A stretch of DNA of 64,000 nt from Beroe ovata (Eukaryota > Ctenophora > Nuda > Beroida > Beroidae): contig CAMPET010000031.1 in assembly GCA_946803715.1 (NCBI GenBank), positions 94,892-158,891 on the forward strand, written 5' to 3'. Below are positions 35,401-46,596 of this stretch, one piece after another. Positions within the stretch are counted from its first letter, which is position 1. Every line of letters begins with the position of its first letter. Under the pieces are notes generated by a model that was given only the letters and a program-made list of their open reading frames with translations, did not search any database and was not told the origin of the DNA. The translations under genes and the position numbers were made by a program.

Positions 35401-38400
35401 GCAAGCAGATAAAATATCGACGACACNCGATGACTTGATGAATTGGGAGATATTCATGCCTCAACTGACGTTTCCATGAAGACTAACATTTCCATGAAGA
35501 CTGACGTTTCTTCAAAGACTATGATAAACGAACCTCTGACATGAGGACGTGGAAAGTCACAGTTTCCTCCAGATTCTTCTTCCGCTTATCAGCTGCTCCC
35601 ACCAGTTCTTCATACTTCTTCTTCACTTCCGACATCTTCTCAGGGACTGCTACCGAGGCGGGAATCTGAGAATAATGACGTCATTAACCATGACGAGATG
35701 ACCATAGATGACGTGTATATTACAAGGGATCTGATGAGCACATAGCAACATTGATAATTGGTCTTTGGAATTGTAATCTGAGATGAAAGAGCTATCAGCA
35801 ATGATTGAGAAGATGGGAAAAGAAAAGAGCTGGACATTCAAGATGAGAAATGAGACACATGTCAACATAGGAAGCAACACTCAGACACATCCAGCAATAG
35901 CAAAAGATGGCATAGCTGACTCTTGATGAAAAAATGTGGTAGGTGGTCTAACTGTAAACTTGTAAATCCTCCATATGAAAATCAAAAAAGGTCGGTAGTC
36001 CAGTGTCCACTAGTTCTAACGTTCATGGAGTGAGACATGAGAATTTTCTCGATGTTTTGCTTGTAGGACTAGAAAATAACAAATAGCAGCACTCAAGCAC
36101 AAAATAGTGTAGCTGCGCACGATTTTTTGCTCTTACCTGTTCATCCAAAGGCAATGTACTAATTTCTATGTACATCTGAGAAAATATACGTATTTCGTAT
36201 AAACTAACTAGAGAATAGAGATAGGTATCATTCCAAAGTAAGTAGGTAAATTCCCAGCTCTATATAACTGTCTACACCACCTTATTGCATCTTTAAGTAA
36301 CAAAGTTCCTATAAATTATAATCATGAACACTGAAAAGCGGATAGCCGAAACATGCAATTGATTAGGAGGCTTGAGCAACCTCTTAGCAAATGATCATAG
36401 AATCAGATTCTAGCTACGATTGATTAATCATCCATCAGTTACAAGGCATTGATCAAAGCAATCAGTTAATGAGCCGAAGCTGATCAAATAGTGACAACAT
36501 CAGAATATTCTATCCACAAACTTATTAACACAAGACACTAGAACGACACTTATTACCTACATAACTAGACACACCAGGACATTGACAACGAATAAACACA
36601 CTTTCCCGACACTAACCTCATTCTCAGCAGGCAGTGTCTTGAGATATGCAGTTGGAATGAAGCCAATTCTCCCATTGTGATCGACTTTCCACCAGTCCTT
36701 GTTGTTTGACTTCAATAAGATCATCTCCGTGCCCTTTTTTACGCTGATCTAAGGATGTGATAATATTGATCAAACCGTTGGAAAAATGCCAACAAAAGAG
36801 TATTTCTACTGGCGGCACTTACTTGTATTTGAGACACAAGACGTGACGTTAAAACTATATCTGTTACTACGCGATTATCAGCTGATGATTTTCAGTATAT
36901 ACCTCTCTATTCGTTTTCTCAGTGTAATCGTACAGGGCCTGAACCTTGGGTTTCTTCTTCCCGTTACCCAGAATAATATTCCTCTGCTTGCACCTGTTCC
37001 CCTCGTCCATCAGATCCTTTATCTGACGAGAATCGTGTGATTGAATGCGACAAGACGGGGCATAATTTCACATTGAGATGAATGATTCACAATTTACCAA
37101 GTTATATTTGAGGGTCATACCATACTGTTATAGTGCCAGTATTGTTTACGTTTTATGGCGACACTAAGTCTCCCAATAAGAATGCATTGGCAATGAATGG
37201 TGAAGTAGACTTCGGTGACCAGTATCCTCCCATACCTTTGTCCCATGGGACTGTAACTCAGTGGTGAGGGCTGTATTTCTCCTGAGAAGACCTTTGCTCG
37301 TATCCTCATCTCTACCATAGTCCTGGTTACTGAATATCGGTAGCATGTCCTTACACCACTCCTGAAAGTATTATAACTCTTATCTTACATCGAATTTCAT
37401 ATGGAATTAAGTTGTCTCTTGACATTTATCTCTGACCTGTTTGTCAAAAAGGAAAAACATGGACGATCCCCCGCCATATTCCAAAAATCTAGGTACTCAT
37501 CAAAATTACCATAAGCATACCTCAATATCCTTAGCAGTGGCGAAAAACTGATGAATCAGAATCGCATCATCCAAATCAGCCCTCCTTGCGTCAGCCAGTG
37601 CCTGCAAGCCCTGCCACCTCTTTCTCAACAGCTCCACTCTGTCCTGTATATCGACCAGAGCGAAGTGCTTGCTACTGATGAGGTCGTCCCCACGCGCCGT
37701 GACGTCACTTATCTTACTCTCGTGGACAGACAACTGAGAATGATTATAGTTCTTTAGTATTTAAGATGGTAGACGGAAAATAGAAATCGTATCGGTCCAT
37801 ATTATAGCACCGTGGACTTCATATCTAACTGATCTTAATGATTGTGATCTTAAAGATTGTGATCTTAATAAAAGTTACAATTACAGTACTTACGTCGAAT
37901 GTCGGAATATAATCATGATAGGTAATTGTTGAGTGACAATTACCTCGGAAGTAAGGGCAGCGTGGGAGTGGACGAGATTACGAGCACTATACAGATCAGA
38001 ACCTGTTGCAGTATTCTTCACAGCCGGTTCCTTCTCCCTTATCCAGATCAACTGCATGATAAAACACCGCGAATTTGTAACTCGCCTCATCATTAAAGGG
38101 GAATGAAACTATTGTAATTCTAGAGCAAAACCAACCAAAATCGAATCATTGAGGAAGTTCTGAGTTACATTTTTCTCCAAAGTCCCACCTCATCCTCAAG
38201 GTCTCTATAGAACTGCTGCAAGACCAGGGAGTCCTCCAGTTTTACCCTTCGTAACCGCATAGGCTCCTCTACTCGGGCAAATGCTGCCTCCAGTGATTCC
38301 TGCCTCTCACGTATCTTATCGGAGTCGAAGTGGTTGTTGGTGATGTAACTCGCTGCCTGCTCACCTGGCAAATGATCGGTTATGTCAGAAAATACCTAAT

Positions 38401-41400
38401 AGATGTCCTCGATCTTTCGATAACATCGATCTACGGATTATGGTTGTGATTGCAGGCGGGCATGTGTAGGATTGATCATTGATGATTCGTACAGTAACTA
38501 ATAGGTGATGATACGAATAGGTTATCAGATAGGTAGGACGTGAGCATTGGGTATCAGATTTTTGGAAGAATCGTCACATTTTCTATTACCGAGTTGAGCA
38601 ACTTTACTCTGCTGAGCGCTCATCATGTTCTCCATAAGTGAGTGGGCTTTACTTGCACTCCTCACCGTAGCCAAATCACTGCCACACTCTCCGTTACTCA
38701 GTTCCACCTGGGGTAATGCCAGGAGAGTTACGCAAACACAAGGAAATGTTTCGGATTGATATACATATCTCGGTAGAATGTATAGCTGACGCCTGACATT
38801 GGCCTTAACTTCTGAATTTATCACTTACATGTTGCGGTTACATGTAACTTGCGACAAGCGCATTCTTAAAGTGCATACATAGCCCAAAGTTACAACTATC
38901 ATATTTTGAATGTCAAGGTAATTGAGCGCGAATATTATAGCAGAGCAATCTGGTATCGAAGTTTTATCGATGAAAAGATATAACTATTCTGTCAATTCCT
39001 CATATGTGTACCAGGTCTAACACCAGTAATAACATAGAGTTATAGGAGCGAGACTGCTCAATCAGATATGAATATCCCATGTCCGAATAATACGTCCTGT
39101 TAAACACGTAGCTGCTTCCATAATCCATACCTACACTATATCTAGGTTGTTTTGCGCTTCTATACCTTCTGAATTTCGTATATTATGTATGTCTTATTTT
39201 GTCCATAATTTGCCAATGAATTTGCTATGCGGATTTCACCTCAATCTGCGATAGCCAGCTCTCAAGCTCAGTCACACTCCTATTGAAGATCATTTCATCG
39301 TACGCCTCATTAAGTCTGTTCTTCTTCTCCTTACATCGAGCCATTAGCTCATCCCACACAGCTGAAACCTTCGCTACAATGTCCCTGAAGGCATCGCGTT
39401 TAGTGTAGCGACAAACCGTGGCAGACACTAATTATACCATATAAGGATTCTTGTAAATAGGCACCATTAACTAACTATATATCGGTGATTTGTGGAGGAT
39501 TTTCATAATTAAAAGGTCATTAAATAATGCAGTAAGGAGTATAAATTTGCAATCTCTCACTTGATTTGAGGAGTTGCATAATGTTGGTTATCTATCATTT
39601 TCTCTGCAATCTTTTCTAAATACTCCACTCTGTCACGATTACCCTGCAACTCTTTCTCGAAAACAACGTGCTTCTGCATCTTCCCTGAGGTTAGGTGAGA
39701 GGTGAGGTGAGGTGAGGTGAGGTGTGAGGTGTGAGGTGAAGGTGGTGAGGGACGAAATCAAAGGTAAGGTATGTGCAAAGTTACGATGTGATGCCCTTTT
39801 AAAGGTAGGTATGAGGAAGAAATTAAATTGGTGTAAAAGTTGGAAACTTTTCTTTGATCGTCCATCAAACAGTAATCACTCGGCTATCACTCACAGGTAG
39901 TCGTCTTAATCACACCTCACCCTCACACAGACACTCACTAAGAATGAATGGTGTGATATCAAAATATTGAAAAAGAACGCGACAAATATCGTAAGTGAAG
40001 AAATCCTAGACTCTAAAAGTTGAAACTGACAAATGTCATCAACGGATCTAACTTACCCTGCAAGTTTGTGAAGTCCAGGTAATCCTGTTCACCGCACAGA
40101 GCAGTCTTATCCTCAATCCAGCAGCTTAATTCCTCAGACTCTGTCATGAACTGATCAAACTGCACTGCTGCTTCCAGTACTTCTTTCCTTTCCTGGGGAC
40201 CAGTGGACGATTAGCTTGGGGCAATCAGTAAGTTCAGAATATAAATACAGCTACATTGAATCGCTTAAATCCAGCTGTACTAAAATCAAAGCCAGCTTTT
40301 CTCTTACTATTCATAACCTAAATATTCTTACCTTCATTTTATCGGTTATTCCTTGTAGCCTAGGTCCTATACCCTCCAACTTCTTCTGTATGTCTTCACT
40401 AGCATAGTGTCCTTCCTCCACCATAGCCTTTCCTTGCTCTTCAAGCATGTCTATCTTACCATCCTGTGTCTTTATAGACTGGGTCAGATCTTCCAGTTTC
40501 TTGATCTGAGTTTCAACCTCAGGCAGTGTAGCTCCAATGTATGTTTCACTGACTAGCCCCTCTTTGGCTTGGAGCCAAACTGATACTATTTCGATATCAC
40601 GAGACCAGGCTTGGTATTGTTTCTGTGCTAGCAAGTTGCTGTGTAGAACTTCCCATTTCTCATTGACTTGTTTCCACGCCTGTAATAAGCGAGTCATTGC
40701 TTTGACCATGTACAGGACTGAAAAGATAAGCACCTATATCCTAAGCTGTAACCTAGCAACATTATCTATATCACTGGTTCTACATTCATCACTGAACTTG
40801 CTGATAGGCAACAAACTCTCACTTCTGACAGCTGATTGATCTTCTCCGACACAAGAGTCTCCGATATGAGCACTCCTGCAATAACAGATCCCGAAGTCAC
40901 CAGGGCATGGTAACCCTCCTCCCAGCATTTCATCTGTACTTCCTATGGGGAGGGAGAGAAATATATGTGACAATGGAAATTGTCTATTTACTGGATTAGC
41001 AGGGTCCAATAATAATGTCTAGTCTATTTCATCTATATATTGGATTATACCTTGAACTGTAGGTGCAAGTCGACAAACAGCGCTGCCTCAGTCAGGTCCC
41101 TGGCTTCACGTTCCACGGAGCAAACACCGTCCAGTCCCTCAACTTCCATAGCCAGGTCTCGGTAATGAACGAGGAACTTGTGGTAGTCGTAACTCTCGTC
41201 CAACTTCTGTTTGCGGAGGGAGCTCATTTCTTGGATTTGTGCCCATTTCTCTGTCAGCTTGTCATACATCGGTCCAATTTCCTCCGCTCTGTCAGGGTGC
41301 TCTTCTTTCAATGTTGCCGCCTCTTCTCCCAAACTCGTCACTCTCTCAGCTACAGTTTCCAACTCTCTCGCAATATCGAGATGGCTGTTCAGCAGACTGT

Positions 41401-42187
41401 TCACGCTAGTCATGTCTTTACCGTAATCGTTACTCGAGAGCAGGGCTTCTTTTGCTTGGAGCATCCTGCATCGGGAAAATGTTCATGAGAAAAAAAAAGC
41501 TTATTTAGCTAAGTCCTAAGATCACGCTTCTCCAAGTCAAGTTCTTCATTATACAAGAACTTGACTGCATGATAATGTAGCTACCTATCCTCCTGCTGTC
41601 ACACACACACTTACAATAATTGAGGGAGATATTGTAGTGTTACCGTATAATCTCGCCGACATCGTGAGAGTATTTGTGCATTTTCAGTGCAATATGGAGA
41701 TCCTTTTCTCGCTCGTTACACTTGATCCTCAGACTCCCAAATCTCGCGTTAAGCTCATCTGTTTGTGTGGTTATCTCGTCACCGTCCTTGTGTTTCTCTT
41801 CTACCAACTGTACACTGTACTCGTTGATGAACTTCATCCTTTCATCTGATGATGGAGACAGAGTGATATAATGCTCGGATGTTACTTGCAAGTCTTCATT
41901 TGTTAGCAGAATAGAAACCGACATAAGTAGTTTTATAACATTTAATCATGATGACATTTCGACTTCTTTTACATCTCTATTAACTTGTCAATCTTTGTTT
42001 TGCCAATCATATCACTTACCAATCTTATTGAACTGCGACATAAACTGAACAAAATTTTCCTGAATTGTCTCGTTCTGTTCCAAGTCGTTCCCAACTTCAG
42101 TGGGAATATTCTCATTGTCGTCTAGCCACCTCGTAACCTCCCTTACATCGCGTGTAAATGTCACGTACTTGAGTGCTTCCTAAGAGT

Positions 42188-42237
<50 letters not shown>

Positions 42238-42243
42238 NNNNNN

Positions 42244-42284
<41 letters not shown>

Positions 42285-43173
42285 CGAGCAGTGATTAGCT
42301 GAGCACAGTGTCGTGATGAATGATGATTGATCAGTGTTCACTAATGGAATGCTTGTCAGGTTGTACAATGTACACTGTACAGTGTATGAATATATCGGGT
42401 ATTCAAATCTGATCGTACAAAACTCTTAGCAGTCAGCACTATTTATACATTTACAGTCGGAACAGTAGATTTGAAGCAATTTCAAACCCTAATCTCGCAC
42501 CTCAATGAAGCGTCCTCGCTGCTCCATGGCCGATTTCAACTCATCCCACGCCAGTTTCATTGCATCCAGCTTCTCCTCCAAAGTGTTAAACATTTTACCC
42601 TGGCTCGTAATGTACTCTTCCCCAGCGGAGTTGCATCCATCGATAGAACCCTGAACACAGCAAACGTTAGTCAAGACTCAAAAAAAGTTTTTTTAAAAAG
42701 GGTGACATCTTATTCAAAACCCGATTTCTAATAACCTGTTTAATCTCAATTTCCGCCACGAGTGCTGCATGCTGTCTCTTCTTCTCCTTGAGATTAGCAG
42801 TATCCTTGAAGCACTCATCATTAGCTATCTGTAATTTCTCCGTGATCCACAACATGATCTCATCAATGTCCTTCATCAGCTTGTGGTAACTGAGCTGTTC
42901 CATCAGATCCTTCTTCTTCTCGGTAACCGCACCCTGATCCCATCATCAGTTTATAGTTTTCACAAACATTTGATACCTATCTCATGGGGATCAATACAGT
43001 AAGACGATTGGGTTATCATTTGAACATTTGAAAGAACGTGTTGGTACATGTTCTTGAATATGTGAATGTCTGCGGAAACGCACCTGAAGCTCTCCCCACT
43101 TGCTGAGCACATCTTGCCGGATCAGGTCTAGCTGTGTGGCATCAAGCATGCCCTCCTCTGTGTCTTCTGACAT
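26955..43173 (-). CDS. Spectrin alpha chain (non-erythroid type), about 39 exons, about 2,403 aa
   Basis: This is the alpha subunit of the spectrin tetramer that crosslinks actin under the plasma membrane. The start at 43173 ([10 protein letters not shown]...) aligns with the N-terminus of animal alpha-spectrins, and the exon-2 segment [15 protein letters not shown] matches repeat 1. Triple-helical repeats fill most of the chain. An SH3 domain at about residues 969-1024 occupies the position it has in vertebrate alpha-II. The NPYTWFTM signature precedes the C-terminal EF-hand region, and the stop (TAG) is at 26955-26957. Phases agree across all reconstructed exons except one apparent 1-base frameshift in exon 10. 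Length is close to the family norm of about 2,400-2,480. The calpain/calmodulin insert of vertebrate alpha-II (repeat 10) is absent. Two tracts containing exons are duplicated by the assembly (see repeats). Exon coordinates are given in the four entries below; boundaries are by eye. Confidence 0.95.
27356..28493. repeat. Tandem near-duplicate across a single N (27356-27916 and 27954-28493)
   Basis: The sequence resuming after the N at 27953 (CAACGATCGGAACGCTTCCG) repeats that at 27356 and stays parallel, with SNPs and small indels, through alpha-spectrin exon 37 into exon 36. The first copy leaves the match inside exon 36 after GTCGTAAT and runs into unrelated bases up to the N, as an unfinished contig end would. 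The real gene should have one copy; two overlapping haplotype contigs placed end to end explain it best. Confidence 0.85.
29486..29532 (+). other. G-rich tract with four runs of four or five G, in a spectrin intron
   Basis: Runs at 29486-29489, 29503-29507, 29512-29516 and 29528-29532, separated by 4-13 bases of A/T-rich sequence, could form a G-quadruplex on the plus strand. The gene is transcribed from the minus strand, so the G-rich strand is the template. Confidence 0.4.
29608..36175 (-). other. Alpha-spectrin exons 19-32: central and distal spectrin repeats
   Basis: Exons: 36137-36175 (duplicate 35084-35122), 35534-35665 (duplicate 34206-34337), 33814-34011, 33509-33677, 33199-33347, 32304-33089, 32026-32151, 31684-31809, 31507-31599, 31279-31392, 31010-31087, 30798-30938, 30416-30720, 29608-30333. 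The 39-base micro-exon encodes [13 protein letters not shown], just after the SH3. Exon 24 (786 bases) and exon 32 (726 bases) are unusually long and encode uninterrupted heptad-rich helices, whereas neighbouring exons are 78-200 bases. Sequence similarity to vertebrate repeats is low here apart from the heptads and the repeat Trp residues. Confidence 0.85.
34104..36480. repeat. Tandem near-duplicate across a single N (34104-35426 and 35428-~36480)
   Basis: After the N at 35427 the sequence CGATGACTTGATGAATTGGG repeats that at 34104. The parallel continues to the shared AATGAGCCGAAGC, after which the first copy diverges shortly before the N. Both copies contain alpha-spectrin exons 19 and 20 with the same reading frame. 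The first copy has a second, diverged copy of a ~270-base intronic unit (34408-34535 and 34680-34810), the second copy only one (35786-35915). Confidence 0.85.
36617..37361 (-). other. Alpha-spectrin exons 16-18: SH3 domain
   Basis: Exons are 37236-37361, 36903-37022 and 36617-36748. The first ends the repeat helix (NQDYGRDED...). The second carries the start of the SH3 fold, [12 protein letters not shown], and the third the rest, with ISVKKGTEM, the WW of [17 protein letters not shown] and the closing PTAYLKTL. All ligand-groove landmarks (ALYDY, the WW pair, the Pro and the final Tyr) are present, so the domain should be folded and competent. An intron splits the SH3 after the RT-loop. Confidence 0.93.
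39691..39738. repeat. (GAGGT)n-type simple repeat in a spectrin intron
   Basis: GAGGT/GTGAGGT units repeat about eight times just upstream (in gene sense) of alpha-spectrin exon 10. GAGGTGAG contains donor-like GTGAG on the plus strand only, so it should not affect splicing of the minus-strand gene. Confidence 0.85.
42186..42281. repeat. (TG)n microsatellite with a 6-N gap, abutting spectrin exon 4
   Basis: The repeat begins about 10 bases from the acceptor of alpha-spectrin exon 4 (exon 42020-42179). In the gene sense it is a CA tract ending immediately before the CTCTTAG acceptor. It replaces most of the usual polypyrimidine tract, so repeat length could influence splicing of that exon. 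Confidence 0.9.
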
Positions 43174-43625
43174 TACCTATATATCCTGCATTATGACTTA
43201 TCACAGCAACTAGGAAAGTAGTGTAGGTACCTACTTTGTGCCAGTTTGGGCATTCAACACGAATCAAAATTCAAACTAAAGAGAAATTATTCCATTATAT
43301 TGTGAGAACCCGCTGTTATTAGGTTATTAGAGCCCTATTAGGTTATTGGAACCCTATGTATTCTGCAAATTTAATAATTCATAGGCATAAATAAATTACG
43401 AAGGAGATACACATTACTATCAGCTATTCTGAAATGCCCCAAATTAAAAAAAATTCAAACTTAACAAGTTATAAAGGGTTTCTTAAACTCATAATGTCGT
43501 AAATCAACAAAAAATAAGTATCAGATTCGGCCTGATTCAAAAGTTCTTCCATTGACCAGAACTATTCTGATGCTTGAGTGTAAGAATTTCAACAATCAAT
43601 AATCTGAACAAACACATTCTCAACA

Positions 43626-45848
43626 TCAATTTCCACAGTCACCCACATCTGGGTAATCTACCAACTCAACATAAATATCGGATTCTGGCATACCAGCTAC
43701 TTCGAAAATTACAATTTCATTTTGTCCTTCACGTAGCCAAACTGATGGAACGTATAGATGTTTCTGTGGACCCATCGTTGGCCAATATCTTCCGAGATTC
43801 TTTCCATTGACAAACACAACTCCTTTATCAAATCGTGCGAATCTTACCCATGTATCAGCGACTTGACCTTGAGCAATAGTGAATGTCCCTTTCAACATAT
43901 CACCAGTGCCTGAAGATAGGGTACATGGTGATTAGTGAAGCATGTATCAATTTGTCATAACGAAGTTTCAAATCATACATAGATATTCATTACTATCAAG
44001 TATGATACGCCATTATTCCCTGCACTTACTAGGGTGTCCTTTCAAGTTGGTAAATATAGCTTGTTCAGTGTTATTCAATGGCAACGACCACATATTCCAA
44101 TGTGATGTTGATGGGTTAGGAAGCAGCTCATCATTTATCTTCACTTCCCCTAAAATACCCTTGAAATCATCCATGAACTTGCCATAGTTTATCCTCCCCA
44201 TATTTTCCACCAACAAACTCAGCTTCTTGAACGCTGGCAAGAGAATGCTGTTCTCATCCAATGATTTCCTGAAGCAATATCAATTTATCAACTGTCCATG
44301 ACATTAAACATAATCAACTGTTTTATGTTTTCGACATAATCAACTGTTCTTACCATCATGATAGATGTACCTATGTGTTTGTATATACAATGTATATTGT
44401 AGGTATATATTATATCCATGGGTCTACCTGTAGAGTTTTCCGATGTAAACATCATCAGCAAAGATATAAGCCATGTCTCTTATTCCAGTTATTTGCAGGA
44501 TATCATTTTCATTAGAGTATCTGGAGGAAATCTCATAGAGTATGAAACCATAGTCTTGTTGCAGCTCTTCAAATGTGAGCAAGTCTGGAGAATTATCAAT
44601 GTGTTTGGTGGCTAGTTTTTTGAGATTTGGGAATGATACAACTTCATTGAAGTATACTTTTCCATATGCTCTCTTGACAGAGTTAGTTAGGGCTGGAGAT
44701 AGGGGCTCAAGCTTTTTGTCAATAAGATGAGGCTTTTGCGCTTTAATTATGTTCCTTATAGCAAAATACTTATCAGTGAAATCACCGGATTCAGACAAAG
44801 GAGCATCATAGTCATAGCTTGTTGGATCTGGCTGATAGAAAGGTTCATTATTCATGTTAGCACCATTGTAAAAGCCAAAGTTTGTCCCACCAAAGAACAT
44901 GTAAAAGTTTACATAAATCATTCCCATGGGAGAGGTAAGCATTTCTTTGAACTTTTCACCAACATATTCCGGTGTTTTACACTGATGTGCTTCACCCCAG
45001 TGATCGAGCCAACCAGGGTAAAACTCACTGTTTACCAGAGGGCCATGCTTCTGAAATCCTCTCATTCTAGTGAAGGCTGATGAATGATCAGAGTTAGGTC
45101 CAAAATTAACAGTTGTCAACACGTTTTGATTGTGTAATGGTCCACAGATTAAATGATGCATATCCCATCCATCAGCTGTATATAATATAACGTTATCACC
45201 AAGATGTTTCCTCATAAGATTGTTGAGATGACCCATATAAATGTTATCACATGCTTTATAACTTCCATACTCATTTTCGACTTGAACAAGTATGATAGGA
45301 CCCCCATTTTCATACAACAATGGTTTGAGCATAGGTAAGAGCTTAGAAAAATAGCTTTCCACATGTTCCAAGTACTGAGGGTCTTTGGTACGGATTTTAG
45401 TACAATTTTTTGGGGTCCCCAATACAAAATATGGCAGCCCACCAAGATCCCATTCAGAACAAATGTATGGTCCAGGTCTGATGTTGACAAGAAGACCCAC
45501 ACTCTGAGCTATTTTGATAAATCTTACAACATCAGCATCTCCATTGAAATTAAATTGACCTTTCTGAGGTTCATGTAAATTCCATGCAATGTAAGAACTT
45601 ACAACATTTATTCCACTTGCTCTGAGTTTCAAGAGCCTATCTTTCCACATTTGATGAGGAACTCGGAAGTAGTGCAAGCTCCCAGAAATAAAATCAAAGT
45701 TTTGCCCATCCTTGACAAACAGATTTGTCTGATAATCAATAGTAAAAGATTGCTCGCTGACAAAGTTCTTTGAATCATAATACAACTTGAAGATCAAAAT
45801 CAAAATTGCAGCAACAAAACACTGAGTTGTTTTTACTGATGCCCTCAT
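43626..45848 (-). CDS. Beta-galactosidase, glycoside hydrolase family 35 (GLB1-like), three exons, 647 aa
   Basis: It hydrolyses terminal beta-galactosides from glycolipids and glycoproteins, normally in the lysosome or outside the cell. Exons are 44428-45848, 44030-44268 and 43626-43909, with consistent phases. A signal-peptide or signal-anchor hydrophobic stretch lies at about 11-23. Family motifs are GSLHYFRVP (56-64), RPGPYICSEWDLGGLP (124-139), VQVENEYGSY with the acid/base E193, and LVNSEFYPGW with the nucleophile E275, then GGTNFGF. The C-terminal jelly-roll part includes VFVNGKNLGRYWP, typical of the family. Length is close to human GLB1 (677). No ER-retention motif is seen. It lies 450 bases upstream of alpha-spectrin on the same strand; no functional link is implied. 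Both catalytic residues are intact, so the enzyme should be active. Confidence 0.92.
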
Positions 45849-45956
45849 AGTTCATTATCCATCTCTGCTTGCTGATTTCATTAAAGACGGATCTAGAAGC
45901 ATCATGATTGTGAATAATTATGATGAAAGCAAAGGACTGTACTGCAGTCTAGACTA

Positions 45957-45964
45957 TATTTATA
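45957..45964 (-). promoter_or_regulatory. Candidate TATA box of the beta-galactosidase gene
   Basis: Read on the minus strand, GTATAAATATAG lies about 110 bases upstream of the start codon. It would place transcription start near 45930 and leave an ~80-base leader. Motif- and position-based only. Confidence 0.45.
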
Positions 45965-46410
45965 CAATCTTCCTGTACTAATTTCTAATGAGAGTTCAGC
46001 AAGGTTCAAATAACATAAATATTGCAAATCCATTTGTCTTTACATGGCAAAACAGTTTGAGTTACTGAGGTGCATAACTAAACATCAGAAATATTCATAC
46101 ACATAGACCAGTGATCGACTAACAAATCATACTGTTTAGCAAAGGCATGAAAAGTTTTGTGATCTGTTCGACATTGTCGATCGATGATAGACCCTGTCGA
46201 GAATTTCGTTTTGCGCGCGCGCGGCTCAAACTTACTCTCAAATTTCGCGGCTTGCATCAGCGGTTCAGCTCAGCATCGCCAGACAAGTTCGAATCGTTTT
46301 CTCGCGCGCTACTACACCCAAGTGAGTGAGTACCGGTGACGGGTGAAACTGAGGCCGCGGCGTGCGCGCAGGGTTGTACTAGCCTTCGTCGATGAAGCTG
46401 CGGTTTGTTT

Positions 46411-46503
46411 GTAAGATTTCACCCTACCCTTGCTGGCGGGATTTTATCCCTGGCAAGGGGCGGATTGAAAATCGCGCGCACCGAGGGTAGGGTAAAATCC
46501 TAC
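46411..46503. repeat. Short inverted-repeat element (MITE-like hairpin), copy 1
   Basis: Left arm TTTCACCCTACCCTTGC and right arm GAGGGTAGGGTAAAATCC are near-complementary and enclose about 50 bases including GGCAAGGGGCGG. Related copies lie at 47507-47590 and, more diverged, at 59205-59275. The structure suggests a small non-autonomous hairpin family; no target-site duplication was established. Confidence 0.55.
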
Positions 46504-46511
46504 AACGGTTT

Positions 46512-46596
46512 GTCAGATGTTACTTGACCAGTGACCTGTTTCTCGCGTGAGCGACGCGCGCCGCGCGCGAGAAACTGAGGTCAGATAAAATCTGAC
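46512..46596. repeat. GC-rich inverted repeat (GTCAGAT...ATCTGAC)
   Basis: The arms GTCAGAT (46512-46518) and ATCTGAC (46590-46596), with inner arms TGACCTGTTTCTCGCG and CGCGAGAAACTGAGGTCA, form a long hairpin around a GCGACGCGCGC core. It directly follows the hairpin above and lies about 0.7 kb upstream of the beta-galactosidase gene, in CpG-rich sequence. Confidence 0.6.

Larger units (their letters stand above)
37521..43173 (-). other. Alpha-spectrin exons 1-15: N-terminus and spectrin repeats before the SH3 domain
   Basis: Exons in transcript order: 43084-43173, 42736-42933, 42501-42650, 42020-42179, 41644-41845, 41051-41465, 40823-40942, 40332-40679, 40057-40192, 39561-39685, 39240-39384, 38590-38707, 38189-38364, 37944-38051, 37521-37733. 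All use GT-AG sites. Exons 9-10 encode the conserved turn [19 protein letters not shown], but exon 10 has one T too many in the run at 39660-39664 (A5 on the plus strand), which breaks the frame. Exons 13-14 join as [14 protein letters not shown], matching the alpha-spectrin repeat consensus. Exon 6 is the longest here at 415 bases. Confidence 0.88.

Noticed and set aside
46260-46310. tRNA-like GTTCGAATC (possible B-box)
   Set aside because: No A-box at the right distance and no acceptor-stem pairing; no tRNA gene was supported anywhere in the window.
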